Source: Zoroaster sp. YZ-2022 (lineage: Eukaryota > Echinodermata > Asteroidea > Forcipulatida > Zoroasteridae). From it: a DNA stretch of 64,000 nucleotides. Each line of letters starts with the position of its first letter. Position 1 is the first letter of the stretch. Below, in pieces: positions 10,829 to 23,326 of this stretch. The translations under genes were made by a program, and so were the position numbers. Location: positions 33,491,049 to 33,555,048 of the forward strand of contig CM055816.1 in assembly GCA_029582265.1 (NCBI GenBank), in the 5' to 3' direction. Under the pieces are notes generated by a model, which was given only the letters and a program-made list of their open reading frames with translations, was not told the origin of the DNA and made no database searches.

Positions 10829-12932
10829 ATGGCTTCGGCTTCGGCTGAAGACTCCACGAAAATTAGGGTAAAAAGAAAACCACGCTGGTGTTTAATTTGT
10901 AATCGGGATTTGTTTACTTGTAAGCGATATTCGACATTAGCGACAAAAGCGAGGAAATATCCGTCATTTCTAGCCTTGTTAAGCGACATTGTTGAGGATT
11001 CCGTCGTACCGTCGTCTACAACATTTATATGCGATAGCTGTGACGCAAAGGTTGAAAAAATAGACAAGAGTGTCCAACTAAGTACGGACTTAAAAGAAAG
11101 CTACCATCAAACTAAAGCACGTCGTTCTATCAGCAGCGATGATGCCGAGAATTATGGTCGGACGACTCCAACACAAAGACAGAGTCCGCAAAAACGCAGT
11201 CAAGTCACCCCGAGGAGTGCACTGTAGCGTTGCTAGACCGGCAAAAAAGAAAAACTGTGAGCTCACCGGGAACCCCTTCAACACGAAAAGTAAGTAACTC
11301 TAAGCCCCAAAATGCACATCCACATATTTATTCCTTGTATTTTTTTTTTTTTTTTTCACACCCTCCCATGCCTGCATGAGCCACGGACGGCTCCAGTGTC
11401 TGAAAAATTTGTCCATCGAAAAATTAATGACATTGACAATGTTTGACCCAGCTGTTTAATGTATAAGATAAATTATTTTTACCCTGAAACTGAAAGCTTT
11501 TGTTACAACTGATAAATACTGTTAGAAAGGGTTTCATCTTAGAAAATGTACATATCTCAGTACTTAGAATAACATTGCTGCCTCATGTCAATTTAACTAA
11601 TAGAATATGCCAAAATCATTTACTCATAGGCCCTACTAGTTTTTCAAACATTATGAGGGAATTTGCACCGGCTTTTATTGCACTTAATAGAAGGTGCATT
11701 GGAATGAACATACTCTTCCAAAAACTGATGATGCCTTAGTGTGTCTTTGTTGTAATTCATGCTGTTTTTCCCCAACAGCCATTGAAGAAAAGACTCAGTT
11801 TTGACCAACAATCAACCAGAGTTAGAGCTGAGGTAAATATACAAGTTTTAAAACCAAACATTTGCATGTAGTGACAGTTTTATTTTAAAAAGGTATGTAT
11901 CAGGCATGCTGACTCTAAAAGGGGAGATTTTTCTAATGCATTCATTACATTTTTCCTCATAATGCCATTACAAACTTCTCATGTGGGTTATATGAGTGAG
12001 TCAAATTGTTTATGGAATTAAGTCAATGGGTGGCACCAGCTGAGATTATAAGATTACTCATCTGGAAATTATGTTGACACAAAAGCTTTGAGAGAGCACC
12101 AAGTCTTCTTTGTTATATTTTGAATGTCTTTTTTAGAGCCACACATGTCTGACAATTCCAACCACTTCTCTGAAGTAAAGTAAACACTTTGTTCTGGACA
12201 AAGCACAATGATTTGCATACATTAAGTAGGTAATAAGGGTATTATTGACTACCTCCTGAGATGAAACCCTTATGATCACAAATACATACTGTTTATTACA
12301 TTGAACCTCCATAATTTACCTGATAGTTTACCTGAGATGGGAGATTCTTCAAATTATTGTATGAACAGACGTGCAAATTACATGAGGGACATGGAACAAC
12401 AGTGATAAAGCAATGCATTCGCTGCCTGAATTCACACTATTTGTTATGCAATACCTGTCCAGTCGGTTTAATCATGAAATGATATTGTACATTATATAAT
12501 TTAAAACAAAGACTGAACCCTTGAGCTGTATTTCATTTAGGATACACAAATGTAACATGAAATACACATTAAGGGTATGTACATTTCTGTTCGATTTGCA
12601 TGTATTTATAACCATGGAGGAAGGAAACCTCCATGTTATAACCTAGTCATTATTTCCCATATTATTCCCCACAGAGATTAAATGATAATAAAGTAAATTA
12701 TGTTTTATTCAACTATTATTGTCAGGTCAAAATTCACTATGCTCATAAAACTGAGACAAGGGAGGTGCTTGGTATCTGGATGGATGTAGCCACTGCCCTT
12801 TGTGCTGGAGACAAGGACCGAGCAATCCGCATTTTACTCCAATCAGATGAAGCCGTATTGTCAACGCTGAATCTTCATGAACTTCGTAACTGGATAAAGT
12901 CTACCATTAACCAGATAGGAAGAGACAATTAA
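10829..12932 (+). CDS. Spliced gene, Cys2/Cys2 zinc-binding-like N-terminus (frame broken in exon 1)
   Basis: Start ATG at 10829 has A at -3 and G at +4. Exon 1 (10829-11289) ends at a consensus AAA/GTAAGT donor; exon 2 is 11779-11832; the last exon is 12726-12932 with a TAA stop and AATAAA near 13172. All three junctions are phase 0. Exon 1 encodes a basic start then WCLICNRDLF and, about 50 residues later, FICDSCDAKVEK, a CxxC...CxxC pair that recalls ZAD-type zinc modules; the following part is Ser/Thr/Gln-rich. The frame that joins exon 2 (ending in a Ser-Pro-Gly-Thr-Pro stretch) is shifted relative to the ATG frame, with the switch between about 11150 and 11175. So this is either a single-base indel or a broken gene. 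The last exon codes a helical acidic/basic segment with no family I recognise. Function unknown. Confidence 0.55.
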
Positions 12933-15900
12933 ATGTACCGTGTGTATGGTGCGGCATTGGTTTTTCAATGAGAAAATTCACTATATGTGTATAATGTATT
13001 CCTATCCTCCAGTGTAACAGGATGGTACACTGTCTTGGAAAATAATTTTCAATCTAATCCTATATTTGGAAATAATCAGGCAGTGTCATAAAAATTAAAT
13101 TTAATTGGCAACATTCAAAGATGAGACCTTTTCAAGCATAAATCCACTCATGGTGATTTGTACCAGAGCAAAATAAATTCGAATTTTCAGCTACATTACT
13201 TAATGATGAGTTAGAAATGAGGTTATTTTATTGTTGAAAAAAACAGTTGAGCAAGGAAAACATTGAACCAGATATTTACTAAAGTAATGCTGTACTTGTA
13301 TAAATTATTGCGTGTATTCTTAAGTTTTATGTACATTTTTTTGGTTTCCCTTTGTTTGGTTTTTATTTATTTATTTATTTTAATTTTAATTCATTAAATT
13401 TTTATTTATTACTATTGTTCATTCCTTATCAAAATAGCAGTAGTTTTACTCATATTACTGAATGAAGCAACACACAAAACAAGCATTTTTACAGGTAACA
13501 AGAAAGTTTATTTTGTACCTGTATGCTCTCAGTAGACGTCAATGAAATATGAGTACATTAACATTATGTAACAAGTCTTGACATTGCCACATTCTCTTAA
13601 CTTAAGCTAAACATATGTTCAATGTATAATACAAGTACATTTGTACCACAAATGCACCCATGAATTGTTGCCATTGGGTAAATAATTTCCATTCAATTCC
13701 GTTTAAGAACAGAAAAAGTACAAATAGTGTGCACTTACTTTGAATATATAAACAATACATGTCATTTCACAATCCCCACCTTATTTTTTGACAAACAACT
13801 TATTGTACATTTCATGTTTTCTTTCATGTTACTTTTACTTTATTTAGTTCATATCTATAATAATAATAATAATAGCTTTATTTAGTGATGGCAACCATGT
13901 CACCTGTAGATGATTTTCAATGGGCCATCAATTAGCTACCAGAGACACCAGGGAAAACCCCAACATATCTCTAAAATTGTGTAGGAAATAGTGTACATAC
14001 ATGTACACTGCACATTGTGTTTTTAATTTAAGTAAGTTATGCTTAATGAGACGTTCCTAAGAAAATCTTGCCTCTTTGTTGAAGTTGGAAGTGTTGGAGA
14101 GACGAAGATTGTAAAGTATGCACCATTATTCATTCCATTTTCTGAACAAGTCAAGCTGAAGGAAAAAATATCTTATGCATTTGTATGTAGAAAATACAAG
14201 TAATCAGATACTGATTATGCACATGAGTTCATCATGCTTTAAATCAAAATTAATAAAATAATACTGTACATAAGTAATCTAGTAATGTTTGCGGAGACAC
14301 CATGTAACTAAATCTCCAAATGAGTTGTGGTGGTTCTGAAAAGAACCGGTGGTTTAACAACTCAACGTTTCGATCAGTGTGCTCTGATCGTCTAGATTGT
14401 ACTCCCACCATGCAAAGTTTCAAATCCTACATAAGTAATGTTTGTGACTACATTACATTAATTTTCATTTGCTTGTATGATTTTACAGAATTAAATGTCC
14501 AAAATAGATATGCTGAACATGATGTGCAATATCCCGTCAGTCAGTTTTTGCCTGCTTTAATGAAGAGTAATACTAATACATGTAAATACTTTGTAATATT
14601 GTCCTTTAGTTTGATACATGTAAAAAGTTAGGTAACAATTAACTGGCAATATACATGTATACATCTGATTTGGTTTCATCTATTCAAAGTTCATACAATT
14701 TATGATAAGGTGGGACTTATTTTACCAGGCACACCCTGTATATTCTGCATGAACTTTATGGTTCAAGGGTCATTGTACACAAAAGTTGAGGAAGACCACA
14801 GTATATATTGTATCTTTCTGTTATTTTATCTAAAATTGATTGACCTTTAAAAGCAAGATACAAACAAGTTTATCATTCAGTGAATAAGACCAACCCTTGA
14901 ATAATATAAAGGCCGGCTCGACTATACGACGTACGTACACACACGTACACACACGTCATGTAGTAACTAGTATGTACATTATACACTTTTCTCTAATGTT
15001 GGTCGTTCAGGTACTAGACTGCTCGCTTGTTGCCCGCCGCAGAAATAAATTATGCAAATGAGCTACGTCATAACTATTTCGTGTGGCGCGCATGGCCTGA
15101 CCATGAAGTACCCGGATGTTCCCGCTGTTTTCCGGGCAGTTTTTAACAGTTTCACAAGACGTTCTTCCTAACCGATTGCTGGCGATTTGAGAATACGCCC
15201 TCTATTGGCGGAAATGTCGCGCCGCCGTGTAGTACAACTAAAACATGTAAGAACGTCTTGACAAGACTACTATGACCCCCTTGATGTGATTCCAAATGAA
15301 AACAATATTTATTTCTAACAAAAGAAATAAAAAATTACATTATCCCTCGACATCACATCTAAGATAAAATTAATAAAACCAGAATTAAAGTAATTAAAGT
15401 ACACATTCAATTTATTTTTATTTTTGTTGCTTACCTCATCCTTATAGATAACCATCATTATATTAGGTCAGTGTTATTCCACTGTTTGGTTTCATGAGAA
15501 AAATGTATGCCTATACATAGATGGCAGGATTCATATAAAAGATAGAACAAAAAAACTTTTTTTTTTTCAAAAGATACACTTTTCCAATTCCATGTTGATC
15601 ATTATTTTATTACATTTGTCTAAATCAGTATATTGTCCCTTTGCATAAATTAATTAATTTGCTGAATAACTACTGTCCGTGTACATGTACATCATCTGTG
15701 TATGTTGACTATGGTGGTCAACAAAATTATGTCTTTATGGATGGCCCATCATTAATTTACATACAAATGGCAACTTAAAAAGAAGCTAAACTTTTAATTA
15801 AAGGAAAGTGAAATTATGGCTAATAGTTGATGTTAGATTGAACACACAAAGTTTGTGCTGGTTAAACAATCAGAATACACTTTCACTATTTTCTTTTGTT

Positions 15901-16082
15901 AAACTTTAATGTATATTTTTATTCAGAGAAAAAAAACATAGATTCATGTTTCAAATTGACTTGATGTACATCACCATTGACCCCCAGCTATTGGAAAGTC
16001 AAAAACATACATAATACATCTTTAAATAAGTCATTTCATCTCCTAAACATTCACAAAATAATGTTTGGTTGCACTAAATTAA
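12933..16082. other. Long stretch without recognised genes
   Basis: Contains the 3' flank of the upstream gene, low-complexity TTTA and TAA runs (about 13360 and 13858) and a CpG-containing patch at about 15040-15250 with an ATGCAAAT octamer. No exon with good borders and a coding-like peptide was found. Confidence 0.35.
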
Positions 16083-16296
16083 GGGGCAGTATTGTCACGA
16101 TCAACACGGCATGGAATCAGAACGCTAGTTTTCAATTAACTCAGTGACTGCCACAATACCCCACATGATAATTAAGGTCATGTTACTGTTGCTTCTGCAT
16201 AAATGAGCCATTATTTTCAGTCACTGTGTTATTCAACTGGGACATTGATTCCATGCCCTGTCATAAGTCTGCTCTGATTGTGCCGATACTGCCCCT
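16083..16296. mobile_element. MITE flanked by TTAA
   Basis: Ends GGGGCAGTATTGTCACGATC and its imperfect complement (GATTGTGCCGATACTGCCCC) are directly bounded by TTAA on both sides, the insertion signature of piggyBac-type elements. The 214-bp interior is non-coding. Confidence 0.7.
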
Positions 16297-17397
16297 TTAA
16301 CCGGCATGTGTAGGCAGGTACACAAAATATCTGTGGATATTTGTAAAACACTACTACATTAACTATGAACCTGTTGGATTCATTAGGGATCAATGGATTT
16401 TGAAAGGGAATTATTATATCCATTATTTGTTGTCTTTGCCATTGTTTCAGTACAACCTAATAGCCAAGATGTGGTAATAAATAGTTATTGAGTGGTGCCA
16501 GATTTGATTTACTACTTAATCCCTAGTTGTTAATTTGGAAAGGTGTGAAAATAGGATGTGTAGTTGGAAATGAGGATGTGGTTTGGGAAGGTACCAACAA
16601 ATTATTAGATTTTCTAAGGTGTCACAAAAGGATGTTTATTTGTGGTTTTGTTACTTCATTCCTGTATGTCATTTTGTAGTTTGTTGGTTAAAAATAATGT
16701 TTAATACAAATTAACATCCACTTTGTACATTTACATAATTTACATTTGCATCACTAAAATACAACGGAAGTTGTTGAAATGTACAAATGTCTATAAATTA
16801 TTGTTATAGTTTCTCAGTTATTTTTTATAGGGAATGTACAACATAAAAAGGTAACAGCATGATTTCAAATTTATCGTATTCGGAAGCTTGTATATTGTAA
16901 GGTTGGTACAGTTCTATGAAATGTTGCTTTTGAACCAAATAATGGTAATTTAGTAATTTTGCAATGTTTTCAGCCAAAACAAACTATTTCTTTTGTAATA
17001 AGTTAATATCATATGTTAAAACTTAGCGTTTGTGTATAAAGAGCAACTCATCGACCTAAATAGAAAAATACATGAAATAAAATGAAAAATGAGCTGTGAC
17101 ATCAACAATTTTTAATTTAACCATAATTGTTAATTTATGGTTTGAAGCACTGGTCAAAATGTTATTAAGATAATGCTCTAAACCACCCAAATATATACAT
17201 TAAACAACCAACAACAATTGGACATTATTTATAAACATGATTTCCCTCTCTAAAGAAATACATGGACATGTCGTATGCTTAAGATCACTTAAAATATAGA
17301 ATGTGCAAACCCAAAATTAATTCATTTTGATGTTGTACTTCTTCCTGTTTTTACATGCTTACAGTAGATGTGAATAATTGTCAATTAACACCATATT

Positions 17398-17656
17398 ATA
17401 ATAATAATAATAATGTGTGGACTTATATAGCGCACGTATCCACCAACTAAGTGGTGCTCAAGGCGCATTCTTTTTTACGTGCATTACACAACACACGGGA
17501 CCTACGGCTTTACGTCCGATCCGAAGGACGAAGCAATTATGGGTAAGTACCTTGCTCAATGACACAAGTGTCACGACCGGGGCTCGAACCCACACCCTGC
17601 TGCTAGCAACACCATAACTTAAGTTCGGTGCGCTAGACCGCTCGGCCACGACACTC
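17398..17656 (-). mobile_element. tRNA-derived SINE, short subtype
   Basis: Read on the minus strand it starts with a tRNA-like head containing an A box (TGGCCGAGCGGTCTA) and B box (GGTTCGAGCCC) for RNA polymerase III, followed by a central part and a tail GTGGTGCGCTATATAAG-type segment ending in TTA repeats (TAA on +). The TATATAAGTCC tail resembles the 3' ends of LINEs that would supply the reverse transcriptase in trans. It lacks the ~100-bp central block present in the copies at 21.5 and 28.6 kb. Confidence 0.85.
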
Positions 17657-17679
17657 CATGTGGTAAAACAACTTTTTAA

Positions 17680-18418
17680 CCCTGCGAGCAGGGAATAGGT
17701 GATTCCGGAAGGCACTTTTTGACCTTTTGTTTAATTACTCAAACACCGTTGGGCCAATTACGCTGAAACTACATGATATCCTCAATGGAACCTTCTAGAT
17801 TGACATACTATAGTAACCTTTAACATCGAGCTCAGCAAAGGTCACCCCCGACCGTGGGAAATCTGGGCAACCAGCCAGAGCCCTGCGAGCAGCGAATAGG
17901 TGATTCCGGAAGGCACTTTTTGACCTTTTGTTTAATTACTCAAACACCGTTGGGCCAATTACGGTGAAACTACATGATATCCTCAATGGAACCTTCTAGA
18001 TTGACATACTATAGTAACCTTTAACATCGAGCTCAGCAAAGGTCACCCCGACCGTGGGAAATCTGCCTATTCGTTTGTGCACAATGTGTTTTGTGTACAA
18101 ATCTAAGCTCCGTTCACGCGTGTACAAATCTAAGCACCGTTCACTCATGTACAAATCTACTCGCTGCCAAGAAAGGTCAGCTGGCTGACCTTCACAACCC
18201 TAACTATCAATCATCCTAATGTAGGAGTGTCTAGGAGACCTCCATTCATAAATTTAGACTGTCAGTGAAGGGTTAGGAAAGGATTGGATAAGGATTGGGT
18301 AGTGTATTAGTTCGTTAGAAAACGGATCGCGTAGTGTAATTACGCGTAATTAAAAGTGCCTTCCGGAGTCTCCCCTTATTCCGCTTGTGGCCCTTGTGGT
18401 GTATTGCGGCTCGGAGGG
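17680..18418. mobile_element. piggyBac-type MITE flanked by TTAA, with internal 201-bp duplication
   Basis: The left end TTAA/CCCTGCGAGCAG and right end CGGCTCGGAGGG/TTAA form short inverted repeats starting CCCT, as in piggyBac elements. Inside, a block beginning CCTGCGAGCA.GGAATAGG at 17681 repeats at 17882. A complement of its GATTCCGGAAGGCACTTTT part occurs at about 18353-18372. No transposase is present. Confidence 0.7.
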
Positions 18419-19162
18419 TTAAGTAATGATTATTAGCATTACTATACTCTATACATTGGATTAAGCAAGTCTCAGTGATGGTGATCTAAGATAACATTTT
18501 AGTCATTTAATAAGAGCCAGATTGGTCCACTGGGCCATTGTTTATGTTCATTATTGGTGCCTTTTATCTGAAGTGAAAAATACCTCCTTATTCCTCAAAC
18601 ACATTGTGTTTGTCCAAAGGATCATTTGGTGTTGATGGCATTAGATAATCTTGTCTGCTAGAGTTGTTAATTGACTACTGGGTCTTTTCATCAGTATATT
18701 CTCCATGGATCTCGGGCATTTCTGGGTTTTGTTATAGATTTTTTTTTTGGACAGAGATGTCTCAAGATTATATTCGAGGGGAAAACGAAGTGATCAACCT
18801 AATGTGCAGATAAAAGTCTTTGATTCCTATAGTGGTCTTGTTGTTTTTAGTTGGTCTGTTCGTTGAACAATGTCTGTTCACAAGGTTTAGTTTTTACTCA
18901 AGGGTAGTCTGTTTTCCTTCCTCCGTCCATCTTAACATGTATAGTACCGTAGCTGTTTGGTATAGCTGCAAATTATTAAATTCACATATCATAAACCACA
19001 GTCACAATTCAATTCACTCAGGCATGATGAAAAACAGAAACACTGTTCGTTTATTTAGTCTATCCCACGTTATATTTTGTTTTAATTTGAGACGATAATT
19101 GCACACATGTTAAATTTTTTTTTTTTTTTGTAAATGAACATTATTATTTTACACCACTGCAG

Positions 19163-22100
19163 GCCAAGAAGTGGACGGATAACCAAGGTTCATCGGTTTC
19201 TCCATTTGTGGTTATGCGCCTTAATAAAGGCATCCTGGAATGGGGAGGTACAGTTGGTAATCTACTTTATATTAAAACAAATAAAAATGCACTTAATAAA
19301 GTACACCATGTTAACTATACTGTTAAAGCAATTTTAAAAGTTTTTAAGAGCTAGTACATGTAATAGACCTAGTCTGATATTATTGACATGAACTGTTAAG
19401 AATCACATTGCATATTACTTTGAATGCAGTAGCACGTAAAAACACTTCAAGAACATGAGGAATGAAATGGTCTGTTGAGGTTATAATAATCTTACTCTGA
19501 AGTGGGACTGGCCGGCTGGAGGCGGCCTCTTGAAATTTCCCCAAGACATTGTTGTTCTCGGCAAATTTTCTCATGAATTCTGGTCCTGTTTGGAGAAATA
19601 TTTTTAAAAGTAACAACAACTTTCTTGAAAAATTTACACTATAGACTGCTGTTTAAAAATAAATTTTGTAAAAGAATGGCATGTTCATTTAAATAAGCGT
19701 AACTTTTTAATTCATTTAAGTTGTATCTGATTGTTGTATTACATTTAAACTACAATAAATTATTACAATAACCGATACAAATAATAATTCAATCAATCTT
19801 GCGACTTCATAAACAATGACCTTTATTGCAGATTTATCCAAACCGAATAAGCAAAAAACAAAGAAATCACGAGTTGGCCCACTGGATGCTACAAGCTCTC
19901 AGCTTTCGGCTACATCACTGCGACGTATTATAGGCATTGCTTGTAACAGCAAGAGTATGTATACAAATTATTACACTTTTTGGATTAAAACCAGCCTATT
20001 TCATTGTGCTGTTAATGAGAAAAATAGTTAAAATGCATTCATTATGTCATATGAAAGAACTTTTCATTAATATATTTGGTACATACAATATTTTATCAAA
20101 GTACATTGTATACCCTTAGATGATCATTCATTAAATTTAATTGGGGATATATTAACCTTACCCTTCAAGGTTCAAAATCAGTCAAAATGTTGATAAACTT
20201 GCCGGGGTCTATAGTGCACTTAAAAGTTGAACACTGTAGTCGGTACATAAATGTACAGGTCAAAATGAGAAGACCGTTTTTGACCACTGTAACTAGTTAC
20301 CACAAAAGTTCACATATAGTAGGAGGGTTAAGTTATAATTAGTTCCCTAAGCAACCCAGGTAAAATTACCAGTCAACTTCCATATCTGAAGTAAATTATG
20401 ATGTATACAGTTGAATGGGTAAATTTGTTAACATTCCATTGTATGATATGTTGTTATAACTAAATTTAAATTAATTTAGTGTCATTTTTAATTATTTAAC
20501 TTAATTGTAAGCCACATCAGTTTTTTTTTTTTTTTTTTTTTTTTGGGTGTTTCTGTATATATTACAACTTTGTTTAGTTGCCTTATATTGCCTTTTTATT
20601 TGTATTACCAGGTACATATGGATATTGGACAGACCAGACAAACAAGCCATGCTGGTGGCCAGAGGACATACAATTCCAGTCACCTAATTGGGTGCCAGGT
20701 TTGTACCATATTTTGGCAAGTTTTTTGTTTGGTGTTTTATATTTAATATGTTCATATCCTTTTGGATTGATTGGTAATACTGGTATTTGGCAGCTAGCAT
20801 ATTTATTCAGTACATAATGCATTTGTAAATATTGACGTATTGAAACAATGTCACTCAGACAATCATGATATCAATTTAATATGTGTATGGGCAACTTTGA
20901 GTAAATTTGTTTTGGTAATTTTCTTTTGTTTTCCACTAAAGCATTTTCACACATTGGCTATAATGCATTTAGTAAAAAGCCCTTTCAAAAGGAAATTTAC
21001 ATTTATTATGTTTCAAATTATTTTGTCTTACTTGCATGTATTACAGATGGAGTCCACAGACTTAAGGTCACCGATCTTGCTCGTATCTATGATGCATACA
21101 GAGCATACACACAATACGATGCCCCACAACAGGGTACCCCACCACAACAGGGTACCCCCCACAACAGGGTACCCCACCACAACAGGACAGCCCACAACAC
21201 CAAGCCAGCCCACAACACCAAGCCAGCCCACCACACCAGGACAGCCCACAACACCAGGGTACCCCACCGCAACAGGACAGTCCTCCGCAACAGGATACCC
21301 CACCGCAACAGGATACCCCACCAATGCCACATGGACAAGTGATTGCTGATTTTTTAGTGAGATAATTGCTTTTTAATTCAAAAGACTATACTTCCTACAA
21401 TATTGCATTGATCCACAATCTTCACTTTGATCCTAATTCGCAAATTAATTTTGCAATTTCTAACATAAATAAACACATGTGTTACAGTTAATAATAATAA
21501 TAATAATAATAATGTGTGGACTTATATAGCGCACGTATCCACCAACTGAGTGGTGCTCAAGGCGCATATTATTATCCCTGCTCATAAGGCTCATAAGGCT
21601 CATAAATCATTTCTGAAACCATCTCAGCTCCCTGGGGAGTATACAGCTCAATTGCTGCCATTACAGCGCATATAGGGCTAATCAACCAACTCTGCCCTCA
21701 CAGGTACCTATTTAACCCCTGGGTGGAGAGAAGCATTTATGGTTAAGTGTCTTGCTCAAGGACACAAGTGTCACGGCCGGGATTCGAACCCACATTCTGC
21801 TGCTAACACCAGAACTTGACTCCGGTAAGCTAGACCGCTCGGCCACGACACGCCTATGCATGATGGTGTGGATAAATGTGTTTAATACTATAAAAAAAAA
21901 AAATAATAATAAAAATAAAAAAACACTATTCTAAATTTTTAGTGTTCTTTAGTTAAATAGTTTATAATTTTTAATTATGTTTAATTAGGACAGAAACTAC
22001 CATGCTGTGCTGCGCAGTCTCAGTTTTACAAGTTGGGAAGAATTACAATGTATCTGTAATTCTTTGTCAGTTATTATGCCCCCTTCAATGTCCTGCCTGG

Positions 22101-22864
22101 AAATTGATGCAGGTCACCTGCCACACGGGTGTCAACTCGATAAAAGGTATTAGTATTTCTTATTTGTTTTGGGAAGGTGGAAAGATATAAGTAACCTGTA
22201 TAGTGTCCAAACCTTGTTTGTGGGGATGTGGAGAGTTTGTAAATCATCTGAAATTAACATCTGTTAGGATTTTTACTTCTGTCAAATCACATCCCTGTTA
22301 TAATGATACCTTTTTCCAGATGGCATTAAGTAAGTTCCTAGCAGGCTTTAGGAGTTATAATGTCAACATGTTTACATTTGACATCACCATACACAAAACA
22401 TTGTAAGATATTCCCAAAAACAGGAACATGTATAGCATTTTTAAATGTTTGATTTCATGAAATTTGACATTCTTTCCGATTAAAAACTGTGAAAACATAT
22501 TTTCTGTTAACACTAACTTGATGCCCTATAATGCCTGTAATGCCCTTATATAACCTTGATGCCCTCATAATCTTGTCAGTTCTTTAAAGCAAATGATCGT
22601 AGAAAAAATATAAAAGTGCATGGTGGTGTACTTTTTGAGTTGAGTTTTGGCAATAAAACAATTAAAAATCTAAATTTGGTTATCAGATGTTCCAGACTAC
22701 AAAGAACACCTGCCCATTTGGTTGCCCTTCATACCACCGGAGATGGTGATTGTCTTTTCAATTCACTGAGTCTCCTAACAAAGGGCACAGAAGAGGCAGC
22801 TCTGTTTCTGAGACTTGCATCAACCGTTTATGCTGTGTGCCATGCACCACATTTCACATCGATG
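19163..22864 (+). CDS. Multi-exon gene with WWP-type segment, Pro/Gln repeat and OTU protease motif (3' end not found)
   Basis: Six exons with AG/GT borders and mutually fitting phases: 19163-19247, 19832-19954, 20612-20698, 21047-21338, 21989-22146 and 22687-22864. Exon 3 encodes NKPCWWPEDIQFQSPNW, which recalls the WWP segment seen next to DNA-binding regions of NRF-1/erect-wing-type factors (weak likeness). Exon 4 encodes a helix (TDLARIYDAYRAYTQYD) then a Pro/Gln-rich repeat with a 1-bp deletion. The last exon has GDGDCLFNSLS, the catalytic Asp-Gly-Asp-Cys core of OTU cysteine proteases, which cleave ubiquitin chains; the matching histidine would be in a later exon. The gene continues past 22864 (donor ATG/GTAAGT), where the Polinton remnant begins. 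The first exon is missing; the phase-0 acceptor at 19163 fits the phase-0 donor at 11832, so linkage to the upstream gene is possible. Vertnin-like OTU proteins are the nearest idea; exact identity is unknown. Confidence 0.6.
21113..21326 (+). repeat. Coding minisatellite, 18-bp Pro/Gln units
   Basis: About a dozen imperfect units of GGTACCCCACCACAACAG type encode PQQGTP/PQQDSP/PQHQAS hexapeptides. One unit (GGTACCCCCCACAACAG, near 21151-21167) is 17 bp and shifts the frame. Confidence 0.85.
21489..21852 (-). mobile_element. tRNA-derived SINE, long subtype
   Basis: Same head (CGAGCGGTCTAGC, GGGTTCGAATCCC) and tail as the copy at 17.4 kb, plus a central block with CCTGCTCATAAGGCTCATAAG and AGCTCCCTGGGGAGTATACAG. 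It lies in the intron between the repeat-coding exon and the exon at 21989. Confidence 0.85.
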
Positions 22865-22975
22865 GTAAGTTAACCTTTCGTAGTATTATTATCCCAGGTA
22901 TTTCAAAAATTGATCAGAATTTTTCCCTTGTTGATTTATTACAAAGGTAATGTACATAAACAAACAACAAATATC

Positions 22976-23317
22976 TCAGTTTCTGCCGTCTTGCGATTTA
23001 GCATCAAACTCAAAAATATCTGTTTGATAAAGTGCGTCTATTTCTCGTTTCATAACATTAGAATAAAAAGATTCATCGTTGTATATTATTTTAGAAAAAG
23101 TTGTACAGTTTGTTATTGGTTCAAAGATGATAAAGCTCGGTATACCGACATTTGTCGAACCATTCCATTGAATGAAAAATATATCGTGTAATTTATACAA
23201 TGTTGTATCAAGTTGAATTTCATCCGTATCGATATATCCACTTTTTTCAAAAACGTTATCGTCGCTCGTTTGACTACTCTTTACGCTCGCACGAGTAGGA
23301 CCATAAATGCTCGCCAT
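22976..23317 (-). pseudogene. Polinton small protein A1 (truncated paralogue of the next gene)
   Basis: The 113-codon frame begins MASIYGPTRASV and shares its start, a SDDNVFEK-type segment and a GYIDTDEIQ block with the neighbour at 23327-23806, which begins MASIYGPSRSDS. After about 95 residues the likeness stops and the frame ends soon after, where flanking DNA begins. It is probably cut off by the element's left boundary. Function unknown; a small beta-rich virion protein is one possibility, based only on context. Confidence 0.6.
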
Positions 23318-23326
23318 ATTTATAAT

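Noticed and set aside
15040..15250. Second promoter with ATGCAAAT octamer and CpG patch
   Set aside because: There is no exon with credible borders on either strand near it, so it is noted only as a composition change.
17560..17656. tRNA gene with A and B boxes
   Set aside because: The region is the tRNA-like head of a SINE; it is continuous with SINE body and repeated in the window, and the fold is imperfect.
20151..20333. Third TTAA piggyBac-type MITE
   Set aside because: The right end (AGTAGGAGGG/TTAA) looks fitting, but the left end does not form an inverted repeat with it.
21028..21338. Minus-strand Gly/Val-rich and Trp/Leu-rich frames
   Set aside because: They are antisense readings of the Pro/Gln-coding minisatellite.
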